Below are positions 21,101 through 30,077 of a stretch of DNA of 64,000 nucleotides, one piece after another. A program made the translations under genes and the position numbers. The DNA lies in the NCBI RefSeq assembly GCF_027172205.1, contig NC_070614.1:52392001-52456000 (forward strand), given 5' to 3'. This DNA comes from Podarcis raffonei. Taxonomy: Eukaryota > Chordata > Lepidosauria > Squamata > Lacertidae. How positions within the stretch are numbered: position 1 is the stretch's first letter; every line of letters starts with the position of its first letter. The notes beneath the pieces are model-generated. The model saw nothing but the letters and a program-made list of their open reading frames with translations. It did no database searches and was not told where the DNA came from.

Positions 21101-23725
21101 ACGCTTAGCTGACCAATCGTGTCACAGATAGTTCCGCCGCCCCGCCCCCCACAAAGCCTGGCTACGCCCATGGGTACGTGGAAAGCTATTTCCCGGGACT
21201 AGAGAAATGTATCCCAAAGTGTGACATGTATACCCCTGTGTATTCAAAAGGGTTTCAAAATGTACAGGGCAAAAAAAAGCAAAAAGCTGCAGAATGCGAT
21301 TCAAACACAAAATGGTATTAATTAAAACTTTTCCCAAATTATTTCTGCCCAAGAAATAGTACGCTGGTAAGACAAACTCTCAAAAGGGGTGCACTATTAT
21401 TGTAAGTTTGGGAACCGCTGAACTAGAGCAACAAATTTAGCCAATTAAGGATCTAGCCAATTAAGCCCCAATCTCTTGGGGGAATGGCCCCCACCCTCTC
21501 TGGTGCCTTGCCCTTCTGCCCCGCCCACAAGCCCTTAAGTTACCCCCCTGCTCCACACCTCAGTCAGTTTGTTTTAAAGGGCTCCCAAAGTAAACTTTGC
21601 CAAGTTAGTGTTTTTGTCAAATGAGCCACAATGAGGCCCCCACTGCCTAGCCGCCTCTCTGCACCCAAATGACTCTGCTCACAGACCCTTAAGACTCTCC
21701 CTGTTCTCAGGACCTCGAAAGCCTGGTCTGCTATAATTTAGTCTTTGCTTTTTTTAAATTAAAAAAGTGCTGCTATCACAAATTTTGGGCAGTTAGTGGT
21801 TTTTGCCACAGCGCTGCCCCTTACCTCAAAGCCTGACCTATATAGCTCTTTTCATTTTAAAAAGTGCTCCTAATGCAAACTTTATCAAGTTGGTTCCCCC
21901 TCCAAAAAAGCTGTAAAGTTTTTGGGGCGTGGCTCCCACCCTCCCAGGCCCGCCTCTGCCCAAGTGACCCTGCCCACAATCCCTCAAGCCACACCCCTGA
22001 CCCACACCTCGGAGCCTAAGCTTCTCAAGCACTTTTTTGATTTAAGAAGTGTTCCTACAAACTTTGCCAAGTTAGTGGGTTTCGCTGTCCCACTAGCCCC
22101 GCCCCCAACCTCTTAAGCCACACCCCTGTCCCACACATCAGAGCCTGACCAAATCAGCACTTTTTTAATATAAAAAACTGCTCCTGCCATAAACTTTGCC
22201 AAGTGTTTTTTTGCCACTATCTTTTTGGGGTCCAGCCTTCATCCTCCCTGACTCACAGCCCCGCCTCTGCCCAAGTGACCCCGCCCACAATCCCTCAAGC
22301 CACACCCCCTGCCCCACACCTCAGAGTCCAGCTTCTCTGAAGCACTTTTTTCATTAAAAAAGTGTTCCTACAAACTTTGCAAAGTTATTGCGGTTTCCCC
22401 TCCCACCAAAAAACCCTTGGGCACCTGCCCCACTAGCCCCGCCCCCAAGTGACCCCGCCCCAACCTCTTAAGCCACACCCCTGCCCCACACCTCAGAGCC
22501 AGAGTTTCTCTAAAACACTTTTTTCTCTAAAGCTCTACTACAAACTTTGCCAAGTTAGTGGGGTCCCCCCCCCAAAAAAAGATCCCTTGGGCACTAGCCC
22601 CGCCCCTAACCTCTTAAGCCACACCCCTGTCCCACACATCAGAGCCTGACCAAATAAACACTTTGTAAAAAAACACCTGCTCCTGCCACAACCTTTGCCA
22701 AGTGTTTTTTCGCCCCAAACTTTATGGGGACCAGCCTTCAACCTCCCTGACTCATAGCCCCGCCTCTGCCCAAGTGGCCCCGCCCACAATGTCTCAAGCC
22801 ACACCTCTGAGTCCGAGCTTCTCTAAAGCACTTTTTTCTCTAAAGCATTCCTACTAGAAACTTTGCCAAGTTAGTGGGGTCCCCCCAAAAAAAAAAACCT
22901 TGGGCACCTGCCCCACTAGCCCCGCCCACAATTGACCCCGCCCTCAACCTCTTAAGCCACACCCCTTCCCCACACATCAGAGCCTGACCAAATAAACATT
23001 TCATATAAAAACCTCCTCCTGCCACAAACTTTGCCAAGTGTTTTTTCGCCCCAACCTCCCTGACTCATAGCCCCGCCTCTGCCCAAGTGACCCCGCCCAC
23101 AATGTCTCAAGCCACACCCCTTACCCACACCTGAGAGTCCAGCTTCTCTAAAGCACTTTTTTCATTAAAAAAAGTGTTCCTACAAACTTTGCCAAGTTAG
23201 TGGGGTCCCCCCCAACAAAACCCTTGGGCACCTGCCCCACTAGCCCCGCCCCCAACCTCTTAAGCCACACCCCTTCCCCACACCTCAGAGCCTGACCAAA
23301 TACTTTTAACATAAAAACCTGCTCCTGCCACAAACTTTGCCCAGTGTTTTTTCGCCCCAACTTTTTGGGGGACCCGCCCCCCCAGTATCCATGACGCCCC
23401 GCCCCCTCCCCGCGCCCCGCCCCCCGCGCCCCTCCCCCGCTCCAGAGCTGGGCGCTGGCCCCGCCCACCCTCAGGCCCCTCCCCCTCCCTGAGGTGCTGG
23501 CGGGGCAAACGGTTCCCTCAGAGGGTCTCTCGGCCCTCCCTCCTCAGCCCCCTCACCTAAGACGCGCTTGGCCGCCTGGCTCCGCGCCGCGGGTGCCGCG
23601 GGCAAAGCTGCCGCGGGCGGAGCGGGCTTGGCCACGCCGGCCGCGGGCTCCCCCGCGGGGCTCTCCCCGGGGCCGGTAACGGCTCCTCCTCCGCCTCCTC
23701 CGCTCTCCACAGCTTCGCTCAGCAT
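11053..23725 (-). CDS. YBX2: YBX2, germ-cell Y-box protein (complete, 9 coding exons)
   Basis: Cold-shock-domain protein that binds Y-box DNA (CTGATTGG) and packages and silences germ-cell mRNAs. Coding exons, 5' to 3': 23725-23557, 19742-19679, 17449-17416, 16599-16510, 16417-16124, 14599-14487, 13472-13298, 12242-12063, 11103-11053. They total 1170 bp, 389 residues (human 364 as I recall). Domains: Gly/Ala/Pro-rich head ending [10 protein letters not shown]; cold-shock domain about 60-130 with RNP1 NGYGFIN (71-77) and RNP2 VFVHQ (85-89); then alternating basic/aromatic islands ([57 protein letters not shown]) separated by acidic, Gln-rich spacers, typical of the family. GGDGETK and the synteny with SLC2A4 and EIF5A identify YBX2 rather than YBX1 or YBX3. 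I chose ATG 23725 (MLSEAVES); upstream in frame there is only a GTG and then a stop. The far C-terminus ([16 protein letters not shown]) does not resemble the human end, so exon 9 is the least certain. Confidence 0.93.
11249..11568. mobile_element. hAT MITE with an internal tandem duplication
   Basis: CAGGGGTCAGCAAAG to GCCTACCCATG; flanks CTCTTAGC and GTCTTAGC (7 of 8). A segment of about 67 bp (ACAAATAACCCAGAGATGCA to CATGTAAAAAC) occurs twice in tandem, which makes it longer than the 245-bp form. Confidence 0.85.
11609..11834. mobile_element. pogo/Tigger-type MITE
   Basis: Terminal CAGTGGTACCTTGGG and inverted GTACCACTG, flanked by TA on both sides. Internal palindromic arms CTTCAGGTTA and GGTTAAGAAC. 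Same family at 29214, 29812 and 51904. Confidence 0.85.
12063..12242 (-). CDS. YBX2: YBX2 exon 8 (Pro/Ala/Gln-rich tail)
   Basis: 180 bp, phase 0, one open frame: [20 protein letters not shown], then [19 protein letters not shown] to IQQQLVD. Acceptor CTGCCTAAG, donor GTAAGT. It has no clear human counterpart, but frame, splice sites and position support it. Confidence 0.85.
13298..13472 (-). CDS. YBX2: YBX2 exon 7
   Basis: 175 bp; (R)[20 protein letters not shown] through PYFQRRRQQ to QTATE. Acceptor TTTTCCAG, donor [19 protein letters not shown] is nearly as in mammalian YBX2. Confidence 0.95.
14044..14241. mobile_element. pogo/Tigger-type MITE
   Basis: CAGCCGTACCTTGG to CCAAGGTACGACTG with TA flanks; belongs with the family at 53498, 55586 and 62614. 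Confidence 0.85.
14487..14599 (-). CDS. YBX2: YBX2 exon 6
   Basis: 113 bp; [20 protein letters not shown] then [12 protein letters not shown]. Acceptor CTCCCTCAG, donor GTAAAG. A Penelope-like element begins 30 nt upstream of its acceptor AG. Confidence 0.94.
14631..15315 (+). mobile_element. Penelope-like element with inverted terminal repeats
   Basis: A 685-bp insertion flanked by a perfect 15-bp duplication (ACAATGCCTTCAGTT, 14616-14630 and 15316-15330). The two ends are long inverted copies of one terminal sequence (CTTCCAGTAGCACCTTAAAG and its reverse complement). Between them the plus strand encodes the end of a GIY-YIG-type endonuclease (14797-15033). Terminal repeats in inverted orientation are known for Penelope-like elements. 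It sits in YBX2 intron 5, 30 nt from the exon 6 acceptor. Confidence 0.85.
14797..15033 (+). pseudogene. Penelope-like GIY-YIG endonuclease C-terminal fragment
   Basis: Open frame [20 protein letters not shown], then [21 protein letters not shown] and [15 protein letters not shown], ending in TGA at 15031. The pattern DI...K..PV..HF...GH...D followed by a Glu-containing helix and L.T..P.GLN is the C-terminal half of the Penelope endonuclease. The catalytic GIY-YIG start is absent (5' truncated). Confidence 0.8.
16124..16417 (-). CDS. YBX2: YBX2 exon 5 (first basic/aromatic islands)
   Basis: 294 bp, phase 0. Starts [20 protein letters not shown], contains the [16 protein letters not shown] island and a Gln-rich stretch, ends PAE at donor GTGAGT. 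Confidence 0.95.
16510..16599 (-). CDS. YBX2: YBX2 exon 4 (end of cold-shock domain)
   Basis: 90 bp, phase 0 at both ends; [20 protein letters not shown] then [10 protein letters not shown]. Donor GTAAGAG. Confidence 0.96.
17416..17449 (-). CDS. YBX2: YBX2 exon 3 (RNP2 micro-exon)
   Basis: 34-bp micro-exon with acceptor TATACAG and donor GTAAG, encoding [11 protein letters not shown]; the size is conserved in the family. Confidence 0.95.
17876..17995 (-). repeat. Penelope-like terminal fragment
   Basis: CTTCCAGTAGCACCTTAGAG, ACCAACTACGTTTGTTATTG and GTATGAGCTTTTGTGCGCAT match the left arm of the 14631 element. Solo terminal piece in YBX2 intron 2. Confidence 0.75.
18137..18181. repeat. (CA)n microsatellite
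   Basis: About 22 uninterrupted CA units. Confidence 0.95.
18909..19183. mobile_element. hAT-type MITE, GC-rich
   Basis: CAGGGCTTTCTTAAGC to GGTAAGACAGCCCTG, flanks CTACTAGT and TTACTAGT (7 of 8). The GC-rich interior makes a chance ORF in each of several frames. Confidence 0.8.
19679..19742 (-). CDS. YBX2: YBX2 exon 2 (cold-shock domain, RNP1)
   Basis: 64 bp, the size conserved in Y-box genes. Acceptor CTTGCAG, donor GTGAGC. Encodes [21 protein letters not shown]. Confidence 0.95.
19933..20093 (-). mobile_element. Short-form Sauria SINE
   Basis: A complete tRNA head (box B GGTTCGAATCC) joined directly to a short GCAGGGGTACCTTTACC tail. It is 161 bp instead of about 350. Flanked by the 14-bp duplication AAGATTTGCCCCTA (19919-19932 and 20094-20107). 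It lies in YBX2 intron 1, 190 bp upstream of exon 2. Confidence 0.9.
20398..20590 (+). mobile_element. tRNA-derived SINE
   Basis: GGCATAGTGGTTAGAGTG (box A-like), CAGGGTTCAAAATCCCC (box B-like), then CTCAACCTAACCTACCTCAC and AGGGTTGTTG. Not a functional tRNA: no acceptor stem. Confidence 0.7.
21030..21178. mobile_element. Short MITE with CATGGGCATA-type termini
   Basis: CATGGGCATAATGGGG at the left and GGCTACGCCCATG at the right are inverted copies; the inside is C/G-rich. Confidence 0.55.
21205..21420. mobile_element. hAT (Charlie-like) MITE
   Basis: The right end TTTGGGAACCGCTG is the hAT end CAGCGGTTCCCAAA reversed; flanks GACTAGAG and AACTAGAG (7 of 8). Confidence 0.7.
21560..23360. repeat. 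GC-box/CACCC-rich tandem array in YBX2 intron 1
   Basis: About eleven diverged units of roughly 135-185 bp. Each has AAACTTTGCCAAGTTAGTG (near 21593, 22058, 22193, 22543, 22858, 23026, 23186 and others), a C-run, GCCCCGCCC, CTTAAGCCACACCCC, CACACCTCAGAGCC and a CACTTTTTT/AAAAAAGTG inverted pair. Units alternate between two types, so GCCCCGCCTCTGCCCAAGTG recurs near 21955, 22258, 22757 and 23070. On the YBX2 sense strand these are GGGCGGGG and GGGGTGTGGC motifs (Sp/KLF-like). The array runs into the promoter CpG island. Confidence 0.85.
23557..23725 (-). CDS. YBX2: YBX2 exon 1 (coding part)
   Basis: 169 bp; starts [14 protein letters not shown] and ends KRVL plus one base, at donor GTGAGG (23556-23551). 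It joins exon 2 to give [15 protein letters not shown]. Very GC-rich; part of the promoter CpG island. Confidence 0.88.
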
Positions 23726-23914
23726 CCCCGCCGGCTGCGTCCGCCTCTCCGCCGCCTTCTCCTCCACCTGTTGGGTGTCCGCCTGCCCGTCCGTTGGTCC
23801 CGCCGCGGCCGCCGCCGAAGCGCCCCCTCCTCCTCCTCACCGCGCGCCCGCCCGCCTGCCTCTGCCGCTGCCCGCCTCGCGCCCGCCGACACACCCTCGC
23901 CCCTCGCCCAACGC

Positions 23915-23922
23915 CCAATCAG
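23915..23922 (-). promoter_or_regulatory. Second Y-box motif
   Basis: TTGCTGATTGGG on the minus strand, 48 bp downstream of the first, same orientation. Confidence 0.6.
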
Positions 23923-23962
23923 CAACGGCCGCCGCTCGCTCGCACGCCCGCGCGCCCTCCGG

Positions 23963-23970
23963 CCAATCAG
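23963..23970 (-). promoter_or_regulatory. Y-box (inverted CCAAT) motif
   Basis: CTGATTGGCC on the minus strand, the core of the Y-box (CTGATTGGCYAA) bound by NF-Y and by Y-box proteins. Confidence 0.6.
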
Positions 23971-24014
23971 CACCTCGCACCTGCCTACCGGCCGCGCTGA
24001 CCACCCCCCTCCCC

Positions 24015-24025
24015 TTTTATATATA
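24015..24025 (-). promoter_or_regulatory. YBX2: TATA box candidate of YBX2
   Basis: TATATATAAAA on the minus strand, 290 bp upstream of the ATG; a start near 23990 would follow. A CCAAT (minus strand, 24111-24107) lies about 85 bp further upstream, a usual spacing. Confidence 0.55.
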
Positions 24026-24349
24026 GAGAGATGATAAGGCAGGGGCGGGGCGTGCGGGGGAGAGGCACGCCCACGCCCCGCGGCCACGCCCACGCCTCTC
24101 GCTCCCATTGGACGGCCGGGTCCCGCTCAGGTGCTCCGCGGCCACGTGGGGGCCGGAGTGGGATGAAGGACGCGATGCAACGCCGGGAGAGAGAGGAAAT
24201 CCAGCGCCCGCGGCTGGGATGGCGAGGCGATTAATTGCTGGGCGTAATCAGCCTAATCAAGGTCCTGCGAAAGTTTTGCACCGCGGGGAGTTTTTTTGCT
24301 GGAGGGGAAAGCCTCCGCTGCAAATCGGCGGGATTTGCTTCCGAGTAGA

Positions 24350-25256
24350 CCGGCTGCGGGGCTGTATATTGTCTCCCTGCTTACTTAACTTATATGCAGA
24401 GTTCATCATGCGAAAGGCTGGGCTGGATGAATCCCAAGCTGGAATTAAGATTGCCGGAAGACATATCAACAACCTCAGATATGCAGATGGCACAACCTTG
24501 ATGGCAGAAAGTGAGGAGGAATTAAAGAACCTTTTAATGAGGGTGAAAGAGGAGAGCGCAAAATATGGTCTGAAGCTCAACATCAAAAAAACGAAGATCG
24601 TGGCCTCTGGTCCCATCACCTCCTGGCAAATAGAAGGGAAGAAATGGAGGCAGTGAGAGATTTTGCTTTCTTGGGCTCCATGATCACTGCAGATGGTGAC
24701 AGCAGTCACGAAATTAAAAGATTCCTGTTTCTTGGGAGGAAAGCAATGACAAACCTAGACAGCATCTTAAAAAGCAGAGACATCACCTTGCCAACAAAGG
24801 TCCGTATGGTTAAAGTTATGGTTTTCCCAGTAGTGATGTATTTAAGTGAAAGCTGGATCATAAAGAAGACTGATCGCCGAAGAATGGATGCTTTTGAATT
24901 CTGGTGCTGGAGGAGACTCTTGAGAGTCCCATGGACTGCAAGAAGATCAAACCTCTCCATTCTGAAGGAAATCAGCCCTGAGTGCTCACTGGAAGGACAG
25001 ATCCTGAAGCTGAGGCTCCAAGACTTTGGCCACCTCATGAGAAGAGAAGACTCCCTGGAAAAGACCCTGATGTTGGGAAAGATGGAGGGCATAAGGAGAA
25101 GGGGACGACGGAGGACGAGGTGGTGGGACAGTGTTCTTGAAGAGACCAACATGAGTTTGACCAAACTGGGGGAGGCAGTGGAAGACAGGGGTGCCTGGCG
25201 TGCTCTGGTCCAGGGGGTCACGAAGAGTCGGACATGACTAAATGACTAAACAACAA
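24350..25256 (+). mobile_element. Bov-B (RTE) LINE, 5'-truncated
   Basis: Reverse transcriptase with GCILSPCLLNLYAEFIMR and NNLRYADGTTLMAESEEEL (YADG in place of YADD), and after one frame change FAFLGSMITADGDSSHEIKR, RRMDAFEFWCWRRLLRVPWT, FGHLMRREDSLEKTLMLGK and WRALVQGVTKSRT. It ends in CGACTAAA-type sequence and (AAC)n. This is the Bov-B family shared by squamates and ruminants. The mutated catalytic box and frame change show it is dead. It lies just upstream of the YBX2 promoter. Confidence 0.93.
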
Positions 25257-27180
25257 CAACATCAGACCGGGCTGCCTGCACAGCTTGGTTTCCAAGAAGT
25301 GCAGCAAGAGGGGTGGGCCACCTCCGCCGCACTCAGCACTTTCACTTTCTGACGCCTCTGCAAATGCAGGACCTTGTCGTGTACTGTGTTGCAACTTGCG
25401 AAAGTGAAGTGCAGGCTCTGCATCACAGATGCATTGCCTTCAGATCAGTTTTGCTCCTGGCCCTGGTTTGCAATAGCTACGCCATTGGTTCCAGAGGCTC
25501 TGAACATAGTTACACCCTGTTTGCGTAGGCTGGAGGGGCGGGTGTGTTTGTTTCTTTATTACTTGCACTCTTTTTTATTATTACTGTTACCATATTAGCT
25601 GCCATCTCTGCATCTTTTGGCAAGCACGAACCATGCAGGTCTTTGCATTCTGCAGAACATTTTTGGCCCTGATTGTGCGTGCTTGATAGTCACTTGCTGT
25701 CTTACATTTGCATTTGTGTGTATAGTCACATTGCATTCATGTGTATGCATGTATTATATATGTATTCTGTATACAGTATTTAACTCATATATCTGCCTAT
25801 TTTTTATTATTTATTAAATTTTTATACTACCCTTCATCCGAGGATCACAGGGCGGTTTGCAATATAAGCACACAAAAATAAATGAGGATCGACTGACACT
25901 CATATAGGTGTGCATTAGCTTTATCCTTTGGGGCTTGCTTGCTTGCTATGTCCATCTTTATCTAGAAGCATATACATGGTGCAGATACCTCCTAACTGAT
26001 TTGCACCTGTGATTCCTCGAAAGTAAGTGGATGATCTGCAGTTGCAAACAGTTTAACTCTTTCTTTTGCACCAGTCCTGAACAATCTGTGCATCCAATTC
26101 TGTAGCTGTTGCTTACTTGGGAGCAAGTCCCAAGTGAGGCTTGGCTTCCGAGTAAACATACAGAGGGTATGTCTGCTTGTTTGTACCACTATTTGCACCT
26201 GAAGATAAGATTCAGCCACTTCTGATGAGACAGAATCATATCTTCATCCAGGAACTGGATAAAGGTCTCTCACTTGGCAGCAGGGTACAGCACCTTTGTG
26301 ACCTGCAATTTCCTCTCTCTTTCTGGGTCAAACAAACTCCCCCTCTGCCCCAAAGCAGAGAACTTGATTTTTCCATTTTCATCCTCTTTTTGATTTCTGA
26401 TTTCTTCCCTATCTCCACCACCCCCATTGCAATCAGTGTGCATTCTAATCTCCTTTTTTGTTATCAAGACAAGGTAAAAGTCCAACAGCCCCATTTCCTT
26501 GTATAACCATTAACTAAAAATAAGGTGTTCTGCTGCTTTGCTTTCCGCTGCAAAGTTGCGGCTCTCAATGTAATCAAACGCCAGGTCAGCCGGGGACAGA
26601 TCTTGAAAGCACTTCCTTATTTTGGGACAGTGTAACAAAAAGTTACTCTTGGTTTGCCTCTGCTGCCTCTTGGCTTCTGTCATAGGAAGTATTAAGTTTC
26701 CCCTCGAATGTTGCCTCCTGGACCATTTAAAAATATTTTATTGTGATAAGAAGCAAACAAATAAACAAGGAAAATTACACACTGCGTCTCCATTTTTTAT
26801 TCATATAGTCTTTTTCACAGTTCACAGACGCTATTGTCATAGACATCATGCAGTTTGGGGAAGAGAAAGCAGGAAGATAAAGGGGGATGGAGAGAGACGG
26901 AGGGGGTTAATGTTCTTTTGTTCTATTGCATAGTGTTAGGGTAGGGTTTGTGTCAGCAACATTTATTTGTATATATTTGTATTGGCATTGTGAGAGATTA
27001 GGGGGTCCAGAACTTGATTGGTTTTTAAGGTGAATTCCTAAGCCACAGATATGGCTGCTGGGAGAGGTTAGGCGGTGGCTCATCTCCCCACCCTGAGCTG
27101 GTCTTAAACCAGCGTATCTGCTTAAACTGGCTGTGGGAGAGCCGTGCATGCCTGAATTAAGCTAGCGGAAGTTACGCTGG
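25257..27180. other. Intergenic, unassigned
   Basis: No supported exon. A LINE/SINE 3' tail lies at about 25800-25885 (TTATACTACCCTTCATCC, GGATCACAGGGCGGTTTG). Otherwise low-GC, T-rich sequence. Confidence 0.6.
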
Positions 27181-27191
27181 TGTAAACTATA

Positions 27192-27546
27192 GGTAAAGGT
27201 AAAGGGACCCCTGACCATTAGGTCCAGTCGTGGCCGACTCTGGGGTTGCGGCGCTCATCTCGCTTTATTGGCCGAGGGAGCCAGTGTACAGCTTCTGGGT
27301 CATGTGGCCAGCATGACTAAGCCACTTCTGGCGAACCAGAGCAGCACACAGAAACGCCGTTTATCTTCCCGCCAGAGCTGTACCTATTTATCTACTTGCA
27401 CTTTGAGGTGCTTTTGAACTGCTAGGTTGGCAGGGGCAGGGACTAAGCAACGGGAGCTCACCCCGTCGCGGGGATTCGAACCGCCGACCTTCTGATCGGC
27501 AAGTCCTAGGCTCTGTGGTTTAACCCACAGCGCCACCCGTGTCCCC
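27192..27546 (-). mobile_element. Sauria-type SINE, full length
   Basis: Flanked by the 13-bp duplication GGTGTAAACTATA (27179-27191 and 27547-27559). The box B region and TTTACC tail are intact. Confidence 0.93.
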
Positions 27547-27559
27547 GGTGTAAACTATA

Positions 27560-28700
27560 CAAGCAATTAAAAACACATCCTTCCACACTGGTTAATTGAT
27601 GTGTGTTTTTAATTTTTTAATGGTTTTGTTGTACAGCTTTATGCTTTTCTCGCCATAAACTGCTTTGATTTTTTTGAATGACACAGCGGCATACCATATA
27701 TTTTTTTACAAATAAAATCAGTAAAAAGGGGAAATGGAGGCGGGGAATGTCAAGGGTGCAGAAAGAGATAACCAACGTTATCCTAACTCCTTTAATTCAT
27801 TGGTCCAGCCCACATAGCCTGGCGAAATTTACCCCAATGAAAAACAGCAACACACAGGCATAACTAAATTCAACGGAAAGGCAGAAAAATGAAGATTTAT
27901 GGCTTACACCCAGTCTAGCCACCCCCTGGCCAGGAGCAGTCAGGAAGCAGCTTAATTTACACAAGAGGGAGGTTTGCTTTTTCCAGCTTAGAATTGCTGT
28001 GCCTGAGTACTGTAATCGCTTTCCTGGGAGTAATCTCTATTTAACACAGTTGGACTTACCTCCAAGTAAATAGGCACAGGATTGGACTGCCTACAATGGC
28101 TTGTGGACAAAAAATAAAAGTAGCCTTCCACTTCCTCCAATGTTCCTTTGCTCAGCTGTGGTGGAGAATCTGTTCTGCTGAGTGAATATTCCTCTTTGGG
28201 TTTGAGGTGTGATTTCTTTCTCCTTTTCAATTTTCAATTTCTCCCTCTTGGAAGCTCCAGCAGAATCTTGATGACAAAAGACTTCAGGGAAACAAGACTT
28301 AGGAGTGTGATCTCAGCCCTTGGCATCAGCCCCTGTGGGTTCTTCGCTTAGCCTCAGTGTCCCAGTCAGTAAAATGGGAAGATTTGCCCCCTCCTCCCCT
28401 GTGCTGTCATGAGGCTCAGCAGACTGCAAGCATAAACTTGCTTTGTGCGGAAGCAAATGAAATGTGTAAAATTAAAATAGGTCAATATGTAGGGGGAGAG
28501 GCAAGGACATTCAAGACGTAAGTGTTTGTTGGAGAAAATGCATTTATAGAATGACATCAACAATGAGACATAGAATACAAGCAAAAGCAAACTAATAATA
28601 CACAAGTGCCTCATTGCTTTTTAACCCAGGCTGACTAAGCAGTGGTCAGAATAGAATCCAAGTCCAGGGGAATTAAACTGCTGCTGTGCAGATTTGAGCC
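27560..28700. other. Intergenic, unassigned
   Basis: I see no gene, splice-bounded exon or familiar repeat in this stretch. Confidence 0.5.
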
Positions 28701-28796
28701 TTGATGTCGTCCAGTGGTTCTTAAAGTGGGTGCCGCTGCTCCCTGGGGTGTGCTGGGATTACCTGGGGGGTTGCTAAGAGGCAAGGGGGTGCTGAT

Positions 28797-28850
28797 GTAC
28801 CCCGCCCATCTGACTGGGTTGCCCAAGACCCTCTCGGCGGCTTCCAGCAT
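28797..28850 (-). repeat. L2 LINE 3' tail fragment
   Basis: ACCCCGCCCATCTGACTGGG and CGGCGGCTTCCAGCA, the reverse of the L2 3' end seen elsewhere in the window. Confidence 0.7.
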
Positions 28851-28853
28851 ATA

Positions 28854-29188
28854 AGGTAAAGGGACCCCGACCATTAGGTCCAGTTGTGTCCGACTCTGGG
28901 GTTGCGGCGCTCATCTCACTTTATTGGCCGAGGGAGCCAGTGTAGTTTCTGGATCATGTGGCCAGCAGGACTAATCTGCTTCTGGCAAACCAGAGCAGCA
29001 CATGGAAACGCTGTTTACCTTCCCGCCGGAGTGGTACCTATTTATCTACTTGCACTTCAACAAAAGCTAGGTTGGCAGGAGCAGGGACCGTGCAATGGGA
29101 GCTCACCCTGTAGGGGGATTCAAACCGCCGACCTTCTGATCGGCAAGCCCTAGGCTCTGTGGTTTAACCCACAGCACCACTCGCATCC
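28854..29188 (-). mobile_element. Sauria-type SINE
   Basis: AAGGTAAAGGGACC to CACTCGCATCCC, splitting the L2 tail; short flank repeat CATATA. Confidence 0.88.
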
Positions 29189-29213
29189 CATATACAACAA
29201 CATAATAAATTTA

Positions 29214-29455
29214 CAGTGGTACCTTGGGTTAAGTACTTAATTCGTTCCAGAGGTCCGTACTTAACCTGAAACTGTTCTTAACCTGAAGCACCACTTTAGC
29301 TAATTGAGCCTCCTGCTGCTGCCGTGCTGCCGGAGCACGATTTCTGTTCTCATCCTGAAGCAAAGTTCTTAATCTGAAGCACTATTTCTGGGTTAGCGGA
29401 GTCTGTAACCTGAAGTGTATGTAACCTGAAGCGTATGTAACCCGAGGTACCACTG
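29214..29455. mobile_element. pogo/Tigger-type MITE
   Basis: CAGTGGTACCTTGGG to CGAGGTACCACTG with TA on both flanks. Confidence 0.88.
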
Positions 29456-29811
29456 TAATTGAATTTTGAATAAATGTGCAATCAACTGTTTTGAATTTTA
29501 TTGTGTTGTTAGCTTCCTTAGCTGGTTGTGCAAAGTGCTGTTCTGAATAATGCTTTTCATAGGAGAGCGTAGTAGGGCACCAGGCATAAGTTTACGGAAC
29601 CAAGGGGGGGCGGGGGCCCAAAAAAGTTTGGGAAAACTGATGTAGTTGATACAGATTGCTGAGATCAGCTGTTTGCATTGCTCGCCCCACAAACTTGGAG
29701 GTTCACACATATGAAAGATTCCCTGGCAGAAATAACACAGAACTCCAACTGTCAGGGGCTAAGGGCAACTGAGATGTGCAAGCTCAGAGTTTGTGGTTTG
29801 TGTTTGTGGTA

Positions 29812-30053
29812 CAGTGGTACCTCGAGTTACATATGCTTCAGGTTACATACGCTTCAGGTTACAAACTCCGCTAACCCAGAAATATTACCTCAGGTTAAGA
29901 ACTTTGTTTCAGGATGAGAACAGAAATCGGGCTCTGGCGGCGCGGCGGCAGCAGGAGGCCCCATTAGCTAAAGTGGTGCTTCAGGTTAAGAACAGTTTCA
30001 GGTTAAGAATGGACCTCTGGAACGAATTAAGTACTTAACCTGAGGTACCACTG
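29812..30053. mobile_element. pogo/Tigger-type MITE
   Basis: CAGTGGTACCTCGAG to TGAGGTACCACTG, TA flanks; nearly the inverse of the copy at 29214. Confidence 0.88.
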
Positions 30054-30077
30054 TATATGCAGTCTTGAGGGTCATTT

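Larger units (their letters stand above)
23360..24190. promoter_or_regulatory. YBX2: YBX2 promoter CpG island
   Basis: Dense CpG, GC boxes (for example 24043-24052), an inverted CCAAT at 24107-24111, a TATA-like sequence at 24015-24025 and two Y-box motifs at 23915 and 23963. It covers exon 1. Transcription on the minus strand probably begins between 23.75 and 24.0 kb. Confidence 0.75.
28712..29639. mobile_element. hAT (Charlie-like) element hosting three insertions
   Basis: Left end CAGTGGTTCTTAAAGTGGG, right end AAGTTTGGGAAAACTG; flanks ATGTCGTC and ATGTAGTT (6 of 8). Inside it lie an L2 tail (28797-28850), a Sauria SINE (28854-29188) and a Tigger MITE (29214-29455). Its own right part recurs at 45190-45360. 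Confidence 0.7.

Noticed and set aside
21560-23360. CRISPR-like array
   Set aside because: Units are long, diverged and without unique spacers, in a vertebrate intron: a minisatellite-like array.
23726-23767. N-terminally extended YBX2 start at GTG 23767
   Set aside because: No ATG before the upstream stop; the ATG at 23725 gives MLSEAVES, which resembles the family start.
24108-25237. Two adjacent plus-strand frames as a host gene
   Set aside because: Clear Bov-B reverse-transcriptase and C-terminal motifs, dead copy.
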